From Pelargonium x hortorum (lineage: Eukaryota > Streptophyta > Magnoliopsida > Geraniales > Geraniaceae): a stretch of DNA of 64,000 nt. Below are positions 52,759 through 62,922 of the stretch, one piece after another. A program made the translations under genes and the position numbers. The stretch is taken from positions 141,733-205,732 of the forward strand of contig JAYMTJ010000007.1 in NCBI GenBank assembly GCA_036897525.1. Direction: 5' to 3'. The first letter of the stretch is position 1, and each line of letters starts with the position of its first letter. The notes under the pieces were generated by a model, which saw only the letters and a list, made by a program, of their open reading frames with translations, was not told the DNA's origin and ran no database searches.

Positions 52759-55560
52759 GCGCTGTAAGAAAAACTCACAAGAACATCTTTGCTTTGAGTC
52801 TAATAAAATCAAGCCATTTTCATAAGAGACCTTTAATGCTAGTGGCATTCCTTGTTTTTGCAGAAATGCTATTGAATTCTATAACCTCAATTCAATTAAC
52901 TTAAGACAATTATCAAAACAAATTGACTTGTCAATTCAATAATTTAATTCGGTGTCAGAGTTTGATCTAAAAGAAAAGGATATTGTAGCATATAGTATTT
53001 TCATGTTTTTTTTGATTGAAAGTAGAATGATGAGTAGAACTAAAGTACAAGACTTTACAAGAAATAGAGTTCTATGAAGAGAAATACGCATGAAAGAATC
53101 CTAACAACGTCACTAAACTAGTGAAAGCTCACCATATTTGATTTGCTAAAAAAGGGAATTCACTGAGTATTATATATCCGAAGGGTGCGTTTAAGATACC
53201 TTTCACGAACAAATACTTCTTACTCGCTTAATTAGCGTATCATACAGATACGCGGACAATGCCCTTTACTTACCACGGCAAAAGTTATAATTGTATACAA
53301 GGTAAAACTTGACTCAGGAGCCCCTAAAGCACTGTCTTGAATTTCCAAGGGTTGCTGCCTTTGTTGGTTTGATTGATACTAAAGGGGGATCCCTAAGCTT
53401 TTATTGTGGGGCTCTGGTTATATGCCCGCTAACGGACAACTCTTGTATATATTGCTACTCCGGTTTTATTTTAATAAATCGTATAAAGTTACTTAGATCT
53501 CAAACCGCCCCAATATAGCCATGCCCCCCGGTTCTCTATTAATCTATAGTATAGGTAGGATCTAACGCACAATACTAAGGAATTTCTTTACTTACTAGTT
53601 CTAATTTAATTAAGGTAAGGATATAACAGAAAGAAAAAGATTCTGGGTCGCTTTACTATATTAAATATAGAAGTCTACTGAAACTTACATGATACATAAA
53701 GTTCTCGCATTAGAAACAAAAGGAACCACTTCCCCTTTTAGTTAGAATTCATACTTGGATTTTTTTTATGCTTTCGACGATAAAAAACTCATGAATACCT
53801 AGCTCTAGCAAACTTTCACTCTCCCCGCTGAAATTTCTAAATTTCATTTAGTTTTAGTATACTTTTCCCAATTATCGGACTGGAAACAAGGAATACAAAA
53901 GTAACTCCTCGCTTTAATCTTACAAAAACGCCTTTAAACTAGAATACAAATACATAGGCTAGGACTTCTTTCTTTCTTTCTTTCTTTAAATCCCTAAGTC
54001 TTGGATGCTAAAAGCAGAAACTACCCTTATCGGCTTTTGTTAAGACTTTCCTTTATTCTGATTTGACCTATTCCTAAGTAGTAATTTGCCCACGGAAAAG
54101 ATAGCTCCTGGTTAATTTCCTTTAGGTTTTGTATATTGTTCTTTACAGCCAAAGACATATTTATTTATTTAGTGGCCCTTTCATCTTGTTTGTAGTCAGT
54201 CTCTTAATGGAACAAAAATCCGGGAATTCCCCTTTTAAATGCCAGCTTTCTTTTAGGCCTTTTCATACCCTATAATATTATACCTCGAATCTTAACTTCC
54301 AAATGGATGTATCCTCTGTCACAGATTCTCAAAAAGTATAAAACGTACCTAACTCAACGTCGAAATCCCAGGTTTCACTAGGAGCAATATCCGAATTTTA
54401 TGATAAACACAAGTTTTAAATAAATTAAATAATTCATTCATGTTACTTGCCAAAGAAAAATATAAGAAAGAATTCTTGTATTCAACAAGCGCTAAAAAAA
54501 TCTGATTGAGATATTGTCAAAACTAGTCTACTAAAATAGATAAAAAAAAAGGTTACCATTTAATTACTTAAAACAACTTAAAATACACGGGGGGCACGTC
54601 TGTATGTATGGGCAGCTCTTACCCTTTCACATAAGCGCTAAAAGGCTGCTATATTGTTATATAACATATAAAAATCTGGGTTAGATTGTGCGAGAATATC
54701 CAGCACAGAAAGGGGACCCCCGTGTTAACTAACTGATTCTATACTTCAGGTTGGAAAGAATAGGTCCGGGGAAGTTCTATTTCATTTCATACTTAAAACT
54801 TATACTAAAAGTTTTAAAATAATGTTTTTTTATGGCAAAAGAATTACTATAAGTAGACTTTCATGGAATCTAGAAACATGACTGACTTAAGTTCCGAATT
54901 CAACATAAAAAATAGAAACTATAGGAGAAGTGGAAGAATGTGAATATAACATCGCAAAAGGGAAAAAACGCGGAATACGCTAACAAGACTCATAAAAGAT
55001 ACTTAATTGAATTGATGGTGACAAAATTCAGTCAGGATAATACATTTTACAAACAAAAAAACCTTAAGGAAGTTTTAGCTTAAATAAAAAAAAGTAGCAC
55101 AAAAGCCCTTGTATGTATATAATTTCATAGGTTTCGAGTCGACTTCGCTTATTAAAATGTGAATGAAAATGAAAAAAGGCACTCTTATTTGGAAACTACT
55201 AGAGACTGTAAAATAATAGCGATTAAAGCTAAACTATTTTAAAGCTGCCAGATTGCATACTGAAGTTACAGCTGCACTAGAAAGAAAGAATCCTAAGGTT
55301 TATATTATGTAGAGCTAAAAGAAAACCTAGTTTGAACTGAGTGGGGTAATATAGAGGAATGCTTGCGTTAGAAAGCCTAGGTCGCGTGTAACTCCTATAT
55401 GAAATTGGATATCCAGGGCGTAAGTGAAATATTTGTAAAGGATAAGGATTTCCCGATATATTTAGTGCTTGTTTTCTTATTCCTACTGAAGTGAGCCCCT
55501 GTAGCTCTAAAAAAACACTTATTTATTACTAAAATTTTCCTATCGAAAAACACCCGCTAA
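52759..55560. other. TA- and A/T-run-rich gene desert
   Basis: No gene was recognised. A 69-codon frame at 53,309-53,518 is Cys- and Leu-rich and unrecognised. The texture is like 15-37 kb. Confidence 0.4.
53968..53987. repeat. (CTTT)5 microsatellite
   Basis: Five perfect CTTT units in tandem in gene-free DNA. Confidence 0.9.
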
Positions 55561-57760
55561 CCTCAAAATCGTTTAAAAAAATCAGGGATTCTCTTTCAAC
55601 TGCTAAACCTCTCAATCAATAAACTCTAGCCAAAATCCAATCCCTGTCAGCTGAACCCTGTTCTACTATCTCTAAGCCAGTCGCCGGTCAAGAGCTAAGG
55701 GCTAAGGAGAAGGTGCCATACTTATCCGATATAGGTTAAGGGTTATGCTCTTTCATTGTAATGTCCTCAACCACCTAAACAAGGTGTTTACTCGGTAAGA
55801 TGGATATACTAACTATCTAAAGCTAAAGCACTCTCCTCTTTAAGCGATAAGAGCCATAAGACAAGAGGGGTGCACTTTAAAGTAGCTGTCTATAAAGCTC
55901 TAGAATAAAACTCTATCTCTATATCTACCTATCTAATATTAAGAGTAATACCTAATACTAAATAGAAATCAATAGCTACACTAAGTAAGCAGTCAAAAAA
56001 GAATCTAAATAAATCCCTAATGACAGGGAAAGGGAAAGGGAATACCCAAGAAATCTCTATAAGCTCGCAGACTAGATAAAAAAACTCTTGCTTTGCTAAA
56101 GTAAAGATACTGCAGGAATAGAGAAAAAGATTTTAGAATAAGATAAATTCCTCTTCTCCTTTTATGGCGCGCTTATCGTTAATGAGGACATAAGCCTAAA
56201 TAGTCAGTCCTTTATTAATCAATAGTACCGACCTGGATAGGTGGTTAATGCCTATATAGTTTATTGATAGTACATATCTACTTTAGAACCCAAATACCCT
56301 AGATTTTCTAGATTTTATGGACTTCTTGACTTGAGAGTTAGACTTTACTTTGGAGATTGAGTAGGCTTTTTAGGGAATTCCAGAGTGTCTTTGTAGTTGG
56401 AGTTGAGAGTATTTCCATAGTTGGACTGGCTTATTTATTAGTTTGGAGGATCTTTCCCATTCTAACCGAGTCTAACACTTGTTGGCATTGGCAAGCCAGC
56501 ACCTCTGCTAAGTTACTTTAAAGTTTTTTATGTTGCTGCTTGCTGTCATTATAGTTACAATTTGTTTTAAGGCAGTACCCTTAAGAGCTCCTAGTTTGTT
56601 TTAGTCCTCTATTTCGAGTAATAAGTAAAGGAAGTTCTACAGTCTTCGTTTTCAGTAATAAGCTATATAGGAAAGTTTTTTTCTCTGCTTAAGTACTTCA
56701 AGGATAAGAGACATAGGATAAAGAGCTAAGATCTAAGATGGAACTAGGTGATTGAGGTGTATAAGGCTAAAGCAGGGTTTTTGTAAATGCGCTGAAGTGA
56801 ATGTTTTCTCACTTTTTTTTTCATGTCTAAGCGGATAAACAATAAAGGATAACAGAAACTGAGTTTCTTATTCTCTAACTGATTCTAGAAATCCACTCAC
56901 TTGTTCTATAAACTCACTAACTAATCCGGTCAATTGTATCGCGGAGGACTCTCTTAATCTGGGATTGAGCCTCTATCTGATGTAGCTCTGTACTCTTTTG
57001 TTAGAACCAATCTAATTTGAATGGACTTTCCGATATATCTCTAACAGCAGTTGATAGCACTGGCTCTTTACTAGTATTGTTGGTTATAAGGGAGATTCAA
57101 CAGATAAGGAAATCCATAATAGTGGCTAGCTGCCTTTGGTGTTTCATAATTGTTTGTATTTCTACTTGTAAAAGCTGTTACAAAGGTAAGGTTTCTGATT
57201 GTTAATTCGGCTACAAATATGGATAAAATTGTAAATAAGGAAGCCCTCCACAAAGGGAAAGAATAGATCAATAAAGTCGACACTGCTGTACAAACTCAAT
57301 AAATGTTCTACTTTGCTTCAACCCCTGTGAAAGAATAAAGGGGCCTCTAAAGAGAATTCTAAATATTCGTTTTAAGGAATCCCAAAACTTCTCAAAGAAA
57401 AGAGTAGAGGTATTTTCAAGCATAAGTCTACAATATCAATATAATATTAAGAAAGGGTGCTCCCCTAAAAACTCTCCGCATCAGGAATTATTAAGTCAAA
57501 GCTAACCAGCTCGCATAGTCTATTTTTGTTCTCTATGCGCAGTTTACTCTCCAATTATAGAGTAGTACCTTACCTACTTTCTGAAAAATTCTTTATTATT
57601 AAACCCCAAACTTGAATGTATTTTCTATTTTTTTAACACCTTAAATTTAAATAGACTTGTTATTGTTATACGGACTTCAGAAAATATCAAGAAATCCGTG
57701 AAATAAAAATCAGAGAACACTTAAAGTATCTTCTCTTGATTATAAATACTTATATTTTGC
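55561..57760. other. Skew-switching gene-free block up to the retrotransposon
   Basis: The + strand is C- and A-leaning to about 56.27 kb, then becomes G- and T-rich: in 56,281-56,460 I count 41 G against 25 C. Weak frames of 62-70 codons near 57.0-57.3 kb on both strands overlap each other and show no domain. From about 57.6 kb the DNA runs without any LTR, primer-binding site or gag N-terminus into the copia reading frame. Confidence 0.4.
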
Positions 57761-60700
57761 TTTTAGCCCAACCAAAGGCTGATGAATTGTGGTGTACTTA
57801 CTGCAAGAAGCCTCGTCATACCCGTGATAGATGCTGGAAACTCCATGGGAAGCCTCCTAGTCGAGAATGGGGTCCGAGAGGAGGCCAATTTCAGACAACT
57901 GGCCAAGCCAATATCGTTGTAACAACTCAACAAGATCTAACTCCACAAGTGCCAAAAGACTTGAACAAAGAAGAGATCGAGAAAGTGAAAGCTCTTATCA
58001 GCAATCTTGGAAAACCATCAGGTACTTGTTCTTTGGTATATTCAGGTGAGTTTCCATTCTCTGTTGGATTAAATGCCTCGGGTACCACCTTTGCCTTAGA
58101 TGCCACACTTGCCAACTCTTGGGTCATGGACTCAGGAGCATCTGATCATATGACCCATTTATCCAAGTGGTTTTCAACCTACGCTCCATGCCCAAGTAGT
58201 AGGAAAATAGCCACAGCTGACGGGTCACTGAAAACTGTGGCTGGAATAGGAGATATCAAAATAAGCCCGGCATTAACTCTAAAAAATGTCCTTCATGTCC
58301 CAAAATTGTTTACCAATCTTGTCTCCATACATAAGCTAACTCGAGATTTGAGTTGCCATGTAGATTTTCACATTGACCATTGTGTATTTCAGGAAAATGT
58401 CTCGGGGAGGACGATTGGACGTGCTAAGGAACGGGACAGCCTTTACTACCTTGAAACACCATGTCAATCTGATGTAGCCAAGGTCAAACTACCTTACTCA
58501 TTCATATCTGAACTTATTGCACCCGACAAAGAAAAAATTCTGCTACACCATCACCGACTAGGGCACCCGTCGTTTAGAATTGTTAAACTCATGTTTCCTT
58601 CTCTTTTTGCAAATGTCAATGTCAATAGTTTTCATTGTGAGGTGTGTGAACTTGCTAAACACAAACGTGTACCTTTTCCTATCAGCAATACAAAAAGTTC
58701 TACACCGTTTTATCTCATTCATAGTGATATTTGGGGAGCCTCACCTGTTACTAGTCTTTCTGGGGCAAGGTGGTTTGTCTCATTTATTGATGATTGTACT
58801 CGGGTCACATGGCTTTTTCTACTCAAACACAAATCTGATGTCAGTACAATCTTCCCAAATTTCTGTTCTATGATCAAAAATCAATTTGGAGTGAGTGTCA
58901 AAAGGATTAGAACAGATAATGCTAGGGATTATTTCAACCAACATTTGTCCCCATTCTTCCAAAAAGAAGGAATAATTCATGAATCATCTTGTGTGAATAC
59001 TCCACAACAAAATGGGGTAGCAGAGAGAAAAAATGGTCATCTCCTAGAAAAAACCCGAGCCATGTTATTTCAGAACAATATGTCTAAGACATTTTGGGGG
59101 GAAGGAATTCTTACAGCAACACATCTCATTAATAGGTTGCCTTCTAGTGTTTTGGGTTTCAAGAGTCCCATGGATGTTCTCTCTAAGTTTTATCCAGACC
59201 TAAACACCACAAACAACCTTGTCCCAAGAATTTTTGGATGTGTGTCGTATGTCCATATTCATAGTCACAATAGAGGGAAATTAGACCCCCGTGCCCTGAA
59301 ATGTGTCTTTGTCGGCTATTCCTCAACTCAGAAAGGGTACAAGTGTTATCATCCTCAATCCAAAAGATTTTATGTGTCAGCAGATGTTACATTTAATGAA
59401 AAAGAGTCATTTTACACCATTCCTTTTCTTCAGGGGGAGAATTTAGTCAGTGAAGATAAGGAAGATAGTCCTCTTTATTTAGATCTGATTCCAAATGACC
59501 AACCACCATCAAATCTGCCCTTCTTACCGTTGTCTCCAGTTGCACCTGAAACTGACAATACACCAGAAAATCCACCCAATTCTGCCCTTGCAGATGTAAG
59601 ATTTGGCAAAGGAAAGGTGTTCACAAGAAGGAAAAAGGCTGTCCTTGTACCTGTGCAAGTCCAAGAGTCCAACTCGGATTTTTTGAATGAGGTAACAATT
59701 TCCAACCCTCCTTTACAAAATGAAAATGATAGGCATGTTGAAAATGAAACTCAGGTAGAAAATGATGACCATGACCAGCCAATTGCCATCAGAAAAGGAA
59801 CAAGAGAATGTACAAAAAGGCCACTATACCCCATGTCACATTTTGTGTCATTTGAAAATCTTTCACCATCCCATAGAACCTTCCTTGTAAGTTTGAATAC
59901 CATCAAAATTCCTTCTACTTTATCCGAGGCTTTGTCCAATGAAAAATGGAAACAAGCTATGAATGAAGAGATGGAGGCTTTGGAAAAGAACAAGACATGG
60001 GAATTTGTGAAACTGCCTGCTGGAAAAAGACCAGTGGGGTGTAAGTGGGTATATACGGTGAAGTACAGAGCAGATGGGTCAATCGAGAGATACAAGGCCC
60101 GATTGGTAGCTAAAGGGTACACACAAACCTACGGGATTGATTATCTCGAGACCTTTGCTCCTGTTGCTAAGATGAACACGGTTAGAATATTGTTATCACT
60201 AGCAGCCAATCATGCCTGGGAGTTGCAACAATTTGATGTCAAGAATGCATTCCTTCACGGAGAATTAGAAGAAGAAATTTACATGGAAATTCCACCAGGA
60301 TATGGAAACAATTTGGCTTCAAACAGTGCATGTAGATTGAAAAAGGCATTATATGGTCTCAAACAGTCACCTCGAGCGTGGTTTGGAAGATTCACAAGAG
60401 TCATGCTAGCGATGGGCTACAAACAAAGCCAAGGAGATCATACGCTGTTTATCAAACACTCTCCTTCAGGGGGAGTTACAGCTCTTCTTGTATACGTGGA
60501 TGACATAATCATGACAGGGGACGATACAGAAGAGGCGAGTGCTTTGAGTCGGCGCTTAGCAAAGGAGTTTGAGATCAAGGCGCTGGGAAAGCTAAAATAT
60601 TTTCTTGGAATCGAAGTGGCACATTCTAAGAAGGGCATCTTTATCTCACAGCAAAAGTACATAACAGATCTTCTTAGTGAAACGGGCAAGACTGCATGCA

Positions 60701-61449
60701 AACCAGCAACCACTCCAATTGATCCTAATCTTAAGCTTGGAAACGCAGAGGAGGATGTCGAAGTAGATAAAGAATCCTACCAACGACTGGTAGGAAGACT
60801 CATTTACTTGTCTCATACACGTCCAGATATAGCGTTTGCTGTTAGTGTGATTAGTCAGTTCATGCATAGTCCGAAAGAAGTCCATTTACAGGCAGCCCAC
60901 AGAGTCCTTCATTATCTCAAGGGAACTCCAGGGATGGGTATCTTGTTCAAGAGAAATGGTGGCCTGATGATTGAAGCATACACTGATGCTGATTATGCTG
61001 GCTCTATTGTCGATAGAAGATCAACTACAGGGTACTGCACCTTCATTGGAGGAAATCTTGTGACTTGGAGAAGTAAGAAACAAGGTGTGGTGGCGCGATC
61101 AAGTGCAGAGGCAGAATTTCGGGCAATGGCTCAAGGTGTGTGCGAATTGCTTTGGCTGAAGATTATCCTCACCGATTTGAGGATTAAGTGGGATGGCCCA
61201 ATGAGATTGTACTGCGACAACAAGTCTGCAATAAGCATTGCACACAACCCGGTTCAACACGATCGAACAAAGCACATCGAAATTGACAGACACTTCATCA
61301 AAGAAAAACTCGAAAGTGGATTGATTTGTACACCTTTTGTGTCCACTCACAAGCAATTAGCTGATGTTCTGACCAAGGGATTGCACATCTCTCATTTTCA
61401 TACTATTATATCCAAGCTGGGAATGGAAAACATCTATTCACCAGCTTGA
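57736..61449 (+). CDS. Ty1/copia Gag-Pol polyprotein, lacking most of Gag
   Basis: The open frame codes 1,237 residues; the first ten or so belong to the upstream DNA, so the ATG at 57,736 is not the native start. In order: a CCHC zinc knuckle (C20, C23, H28, C33); an aspartic protease with the active site DSGA at D132; the GAG-pre-integrase zinc finger (H273, H277, C301, C304); an integrase core with D331, D394 and E430, spaced as the canonical D-D-35-E; a reverse transcriptase from about 755, with D834 in FDVKNAF and YVDD at 920-923; and RNase H with D1084, E1125 and D1161 near the C-terminus. No stop or frameshift interrupts these domains. The integrase segment reads TDNARDYF, whereas I recall a Gly after TDN as more usual in copia. 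The frame ends in TGA inside the polypurine tract. The product would act in cytoplasmic virus-like particles and in integration into nuclear DNA. Without gag it is probably not autonomous. Confidence 0.93.
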   Translation: MIINTYILLLAQPKADELWCTYCKKPRHTRDRCWKLHGKPPSREWGPRGGQFQTTGQANIVVTTQQDLTPQVPKDLNKEEIEKVKALISNLGKPSGTCSLVYSGEFPFSVGLNASGTTFALDATLANSWVMDSGASDHMTHLSKWFSTYAPCPSSRKIATADGSLKTVAGIGDIKISPALTLKNVLHVPKLFTNLVSIHKLTRDLSCHVDFHIDHCVFQENVSGRTIGRAKERDSLYYLETPCQSDVAKVKLPYSFISELIAPDKEKILLHHHRLGHPSFRIVKLMFPSLFANVNVNSFHCEVCELAKHKRVPFPISNTKSSTPFYLIHSDIWGASPVTSLSGARWFVSFIDDCTRVTWLFLLKHKSDVSTIFPNFCSMIKNQFGVSVKRIRTDNARDYFNQHLSPFFQKEGIIHESSCVNTPQQNGVAERKNGHLLEKTRAMLFQNNMSKTFWGEGILTATHLINRLPSSVLGFKSPMDVLSKFYPDLNTTNNLVPRIFGCVSYVHIHSHNRGKLDPRALKCVFVGYSSTQKGYKCYHPQSKRFYVSADVTFNEKESFYTIPFLQGENLVSEDKEDSPLYLDLIPNDQPPSNLPFLPLSPVAPETDNTPENPPNSALADVRFGKGKVFTRRKKAVLVPVQVQESNSDFLNEVTISNPPLQNENDRHVENETQVENDDHDQPIAIRKGTRECTKRPLYPMSHFVSFENLSPSHRTFLVSLNTIKIPSTLSEALSNEKWKQAMNEEMEALEKNKTWEFVKLPAGKRPVGCKWVYTVKYRADGSIERYKARLVAKGYTQTYGIDYLETFAPVAKMNTVRILLSLAANHAWELQQFDVKNAFLHGELEEEIYMEIPPGYGNNLASNSACRLKKALYGLKQSPRAWFGRFTRVMLAMGYKQSQGDHTLFIKHSPSGGVTALLVYVDDIIMTGDDTEEASALSRRLAKEFEIKALGKLKYFLGIEVAHSKKGIFISQQKYITDLLSETGKTACKPATTPIDPNLKLGNAEEDVEVDKESYQRLVGRLIYLSHTRPDIAFAVSVISQFMHSPKEVHLQAAHRVLHYLKGTPGMGILFKRNGGLMIEAYTDADYAGSIVDRRSTTGYCTFIGGNLVTWRSKKQGVVARSSAEAEFRAMAQGVCELLWLKIILTDLRIKWDGPMRLYCDNKSAISIAHNPVQHDRTKHIEIDRHFIKEKLESGLICTPFVSTHKQLADVLTKGLHISHFHTIISKLGMENIYSPA

Positions 61450-61456
61450 GGGGGAG
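61448..61456 (+). other. Polypurine tract (second-strand primer site)
   Basis: GAGGGGGAG lies immediately upstream of the TG that opens the LTR and overlaps the polyprotein stop codon. Position and composition are those of the plus-strand primer of LTR retrotransposons. Confidence 0.85.
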
Positions 61457-61660
61457 TGTTGAATTATGTTATAGTCAAGAGAGTAGGTAAATAAGTGTTG
61501 TGTATTGTTGAATTATGTTAGTCAATAGAGTAGCTTCTAAGAGAAGCTAACACCAAAAGCTTCTGAGAGAAGCTAATGTTGTGTATATATGTTGTATCTT
61601 TCCTCATAAATCATCATCAGAAAATTATTCCAGCAGCAATGTTTTCTCTCTTTCTTAACA
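61457..61660 (+). repeat. 3' LTR of the copia element (204 bp)
   Basis: It begins TGTTGA directly after the polypurine tract and ends TTAACA, giving near-inverted TG...CA ends. Inside, the first 15 bases (TGTTGAATTATGTTA) recur at 61,506-61,520, so the 5' part of the LTR is duplicated. Two perfect hairpins follow, each AGCTTCT, a 3-base loop, AGAAGCT (61,532-61,548 and 61,558-61,574). TATATAT at 61,584-61,590 is a possible TATA box. The 3' boundary is inferred from the terminal bases, because no 5' LTR is available for comparison. Confidence 0.75.
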
Positions 61661-61889
61661 TATAAAGATAATGAGCTAAATATAACGGCCCAAGTCAAAC
61701 CCTACTAATAAGATTGACCTTTTAGTATGGGAAGCCTAACCCATTATATTTAGCCAAATATCAAATTTAACAGAATGTTAACAATAAACAGATCAATGAC
61801 ACCATACTTTGTATTCCACAATTTCAACAAAGAAATTAAAAGAAATATATATAAAACAATTCAAGAAGATAGAAGGGGCGAGTACTAAC
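61661..61889. other. Flank of the copia LTR, putative intron of the minus-strand gene
   Basis: AT-rich DNA between the LTR end and exon C, with no open frame. The donor GTTAGT of exon C points into this stretch, so it is read as intron (or downstream) sequence. The target-site duplication cannot be tested because the left end of the element is missing. Confidence 0.45.
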
Positions 61890-61970
61890 ATCTATGAGAA
61901 GACAAAGATACTCGTCATCTTTCAAAAGATTTGGCAGGGGAGGTTCTCTGATTTCCTGCCGTTTAGACCT
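61890..61970 (-). CDS. Exon C of an unrecognised nuclear gene (27 codons)
   Basis: On the minus strand a typical acceptor (TTATCATTTCAG) precedes AGG at 61,970, and a donor GTTAGT follows 61,890. The 81-nt exon is in phase 0 at both ends and reads RSKRQEIREPPLPNLLKDDE followed by seven more residues (YLCLLID). It joins exon B, which ends in phase 0, without frame change. The peptide is basic, then acidic, and looks like part of a nuclear protein, but I cannot name the family. Splice sites were judged by eye only. Confidence 0.6.
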
Positions 61971-62076
61971 CTGAAATGATAATAAAAAATGCATTTTATA
62001 TTACTTAAGATTCCACTATTTTTCAGTTGAAATACTTAGTTCCCACAGAAAAAAAACAAATGAAAAAAGACTTTAC
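61971..62076 (-). other. Intron between exons B and C
   Basis: A 106-nt AT-rich intron with donor GTAAAG and acceptor TTTCAG on the minus strand. Its short length is normal for plants. Confidence 0.6.
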
Positions 62077-62200
62077 TGGAAACTCATCATCAGAATCACC
62101 ACTTGGCAAATCAAATCCAGCAGCCATGGCCTCAGCTTTTCTTTTCTGTTTTAATGCTGCTTTTTTTTCTATCAACCTCTTTGCTCTGGAAGCTTTTAGC
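62077..62200 (-). CDS. Exon B of an unrecognised nuclear gene (Lys/Ala-rich helix)
   Basis: The exon opens after the acceptor AAAAATAG at 62,201 and closes before donor GTAAAG at 62,076. Its 124 nt are one base (completing a codon begun in exon A) plus 41 codons. The peptide starts LKASRAKRLIEKKAALKQKR, a strongly basic helix that could serve in nuclear targeting or nucleic-acid binding, and then turns acidic (LPSGDSDDEFP). The split Leu codon (CT in exon A, G here) supports the intron model. The family is not recognised. Confidence 0.65.
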
Positions 62201-62922
62201 CTATTTTTAAGCAAGAATTGATGGAAAATTTTGTTTCAATTAGAGGTCTGTTAAGACTACAAATGTCCATATAGTACTGAGTAGTAGTTCCTGCATGACA
62301 GCAGAAAAATGTTTTGTGTAACTTGCATAAAAAGTAATTTATGTTTTCATTGAAAATAATATGATCACGCATCATGATATGATTGGCAAGGACTGCCAAT
62401 TGCCAATAGTATTTACCCAACCGTCCATATGTCAATGTTAAGCATAGAGTAGAAGAGACTTCATAGAAGATTAAACACCCATAAAAACTAATAGACACTT
62501 CATTTGTCACAATGAAAAGAAATTTTACCATGAACTATTAAAATGGTTTCAAGAAAATAGTTTATATCTGAAGTCTGCTTGACATCTGAAAGTATTTTCC
62601 AGCAGAGGAAGAATATCTTCCTTTAATCAGAATATATATTGAGCTAATACATTAAACTTTATGCAATAAACAACATCAATAAAACTTTCTACCTAGAAAA
62701 ATTTACCTCAAGACATATGATGCCTTAAACAAATGCGAAACCAGAAATCCAAAGATCTATAGATACTGATTGGGAAAATAACAAAGAGGAAAATCACCAT
62801 TCCATTATTAATATAGGTGAAAGCATCTTCATTGAAAGATTATTAAGTCAGGACTATCAAATGATAACTAATGCAAAAGACACTAGTACTTGATACTGAA
62901 CATAGCAAAATATGGTACGTAC
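62201..62922 (-). other. Intron between exons A and B
   Basis: A 722-nt AT-rich stretch with donor GTACGT and acceptor AAAAATAG. A 111-codon minus frame at 62,196-62,531 reads through the intron and exon border, but its peptide is low quality and is not taken as coding. Confidence 0.55.

Larger units (their letters stand above)
57760..61660 (+). mobile_element. 5'-truncated Ty1/copia LTR retrotransposon
   Basis: The element has the copia gene order (protease, integrase, reverse transcriptase, RNase H), then a polypurine tract and a 204-bp 3' LTR. The 5' LTR, primer-binding site and most of gag are absent; recognisable sequence begins at the end of gag, just before the zinc knuckle. The left limit is approximate (57,755-57,790). 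No second copy of the LTR was seen anywhere upstream. Without a 5' LTR it cannot complete its own copying cycle, but its enzymes look intact, so it is probably a young insertion that was truncated or interrupted. The plant copia lineage was not assigned. Confidence 0.9.

Noticed and set aside
57017-57283. Overlapping frames on both strands near 57.0-57.3 kb that might be a gag remnant
   Set aside because: Neither peptide resembles copia gag, and the texture is still that of the desert. No LTR is nearby.
1-57760. Possible CRISPR array, bacterial operon or integrative element hidden in the desert
   Set aside because: There are no regularly spaced repeats, no ribosome-binding-site/ORF pairs and no bacterial-type coding density. 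The repeats seen have two to five short units or are dispersed.
57867-61356. Further frames of 60-123 codons inside the copia coding region on both strands
   Set aside because: They are shadows of the polyprotein in other phases.
62196-62531. 111-codon minus-strand frame next to exon B
   Set aside because: It crosses the splice acceptor in a different phase from exon B and its peptide has no protein-like pattern. The spliced model explains the region better.
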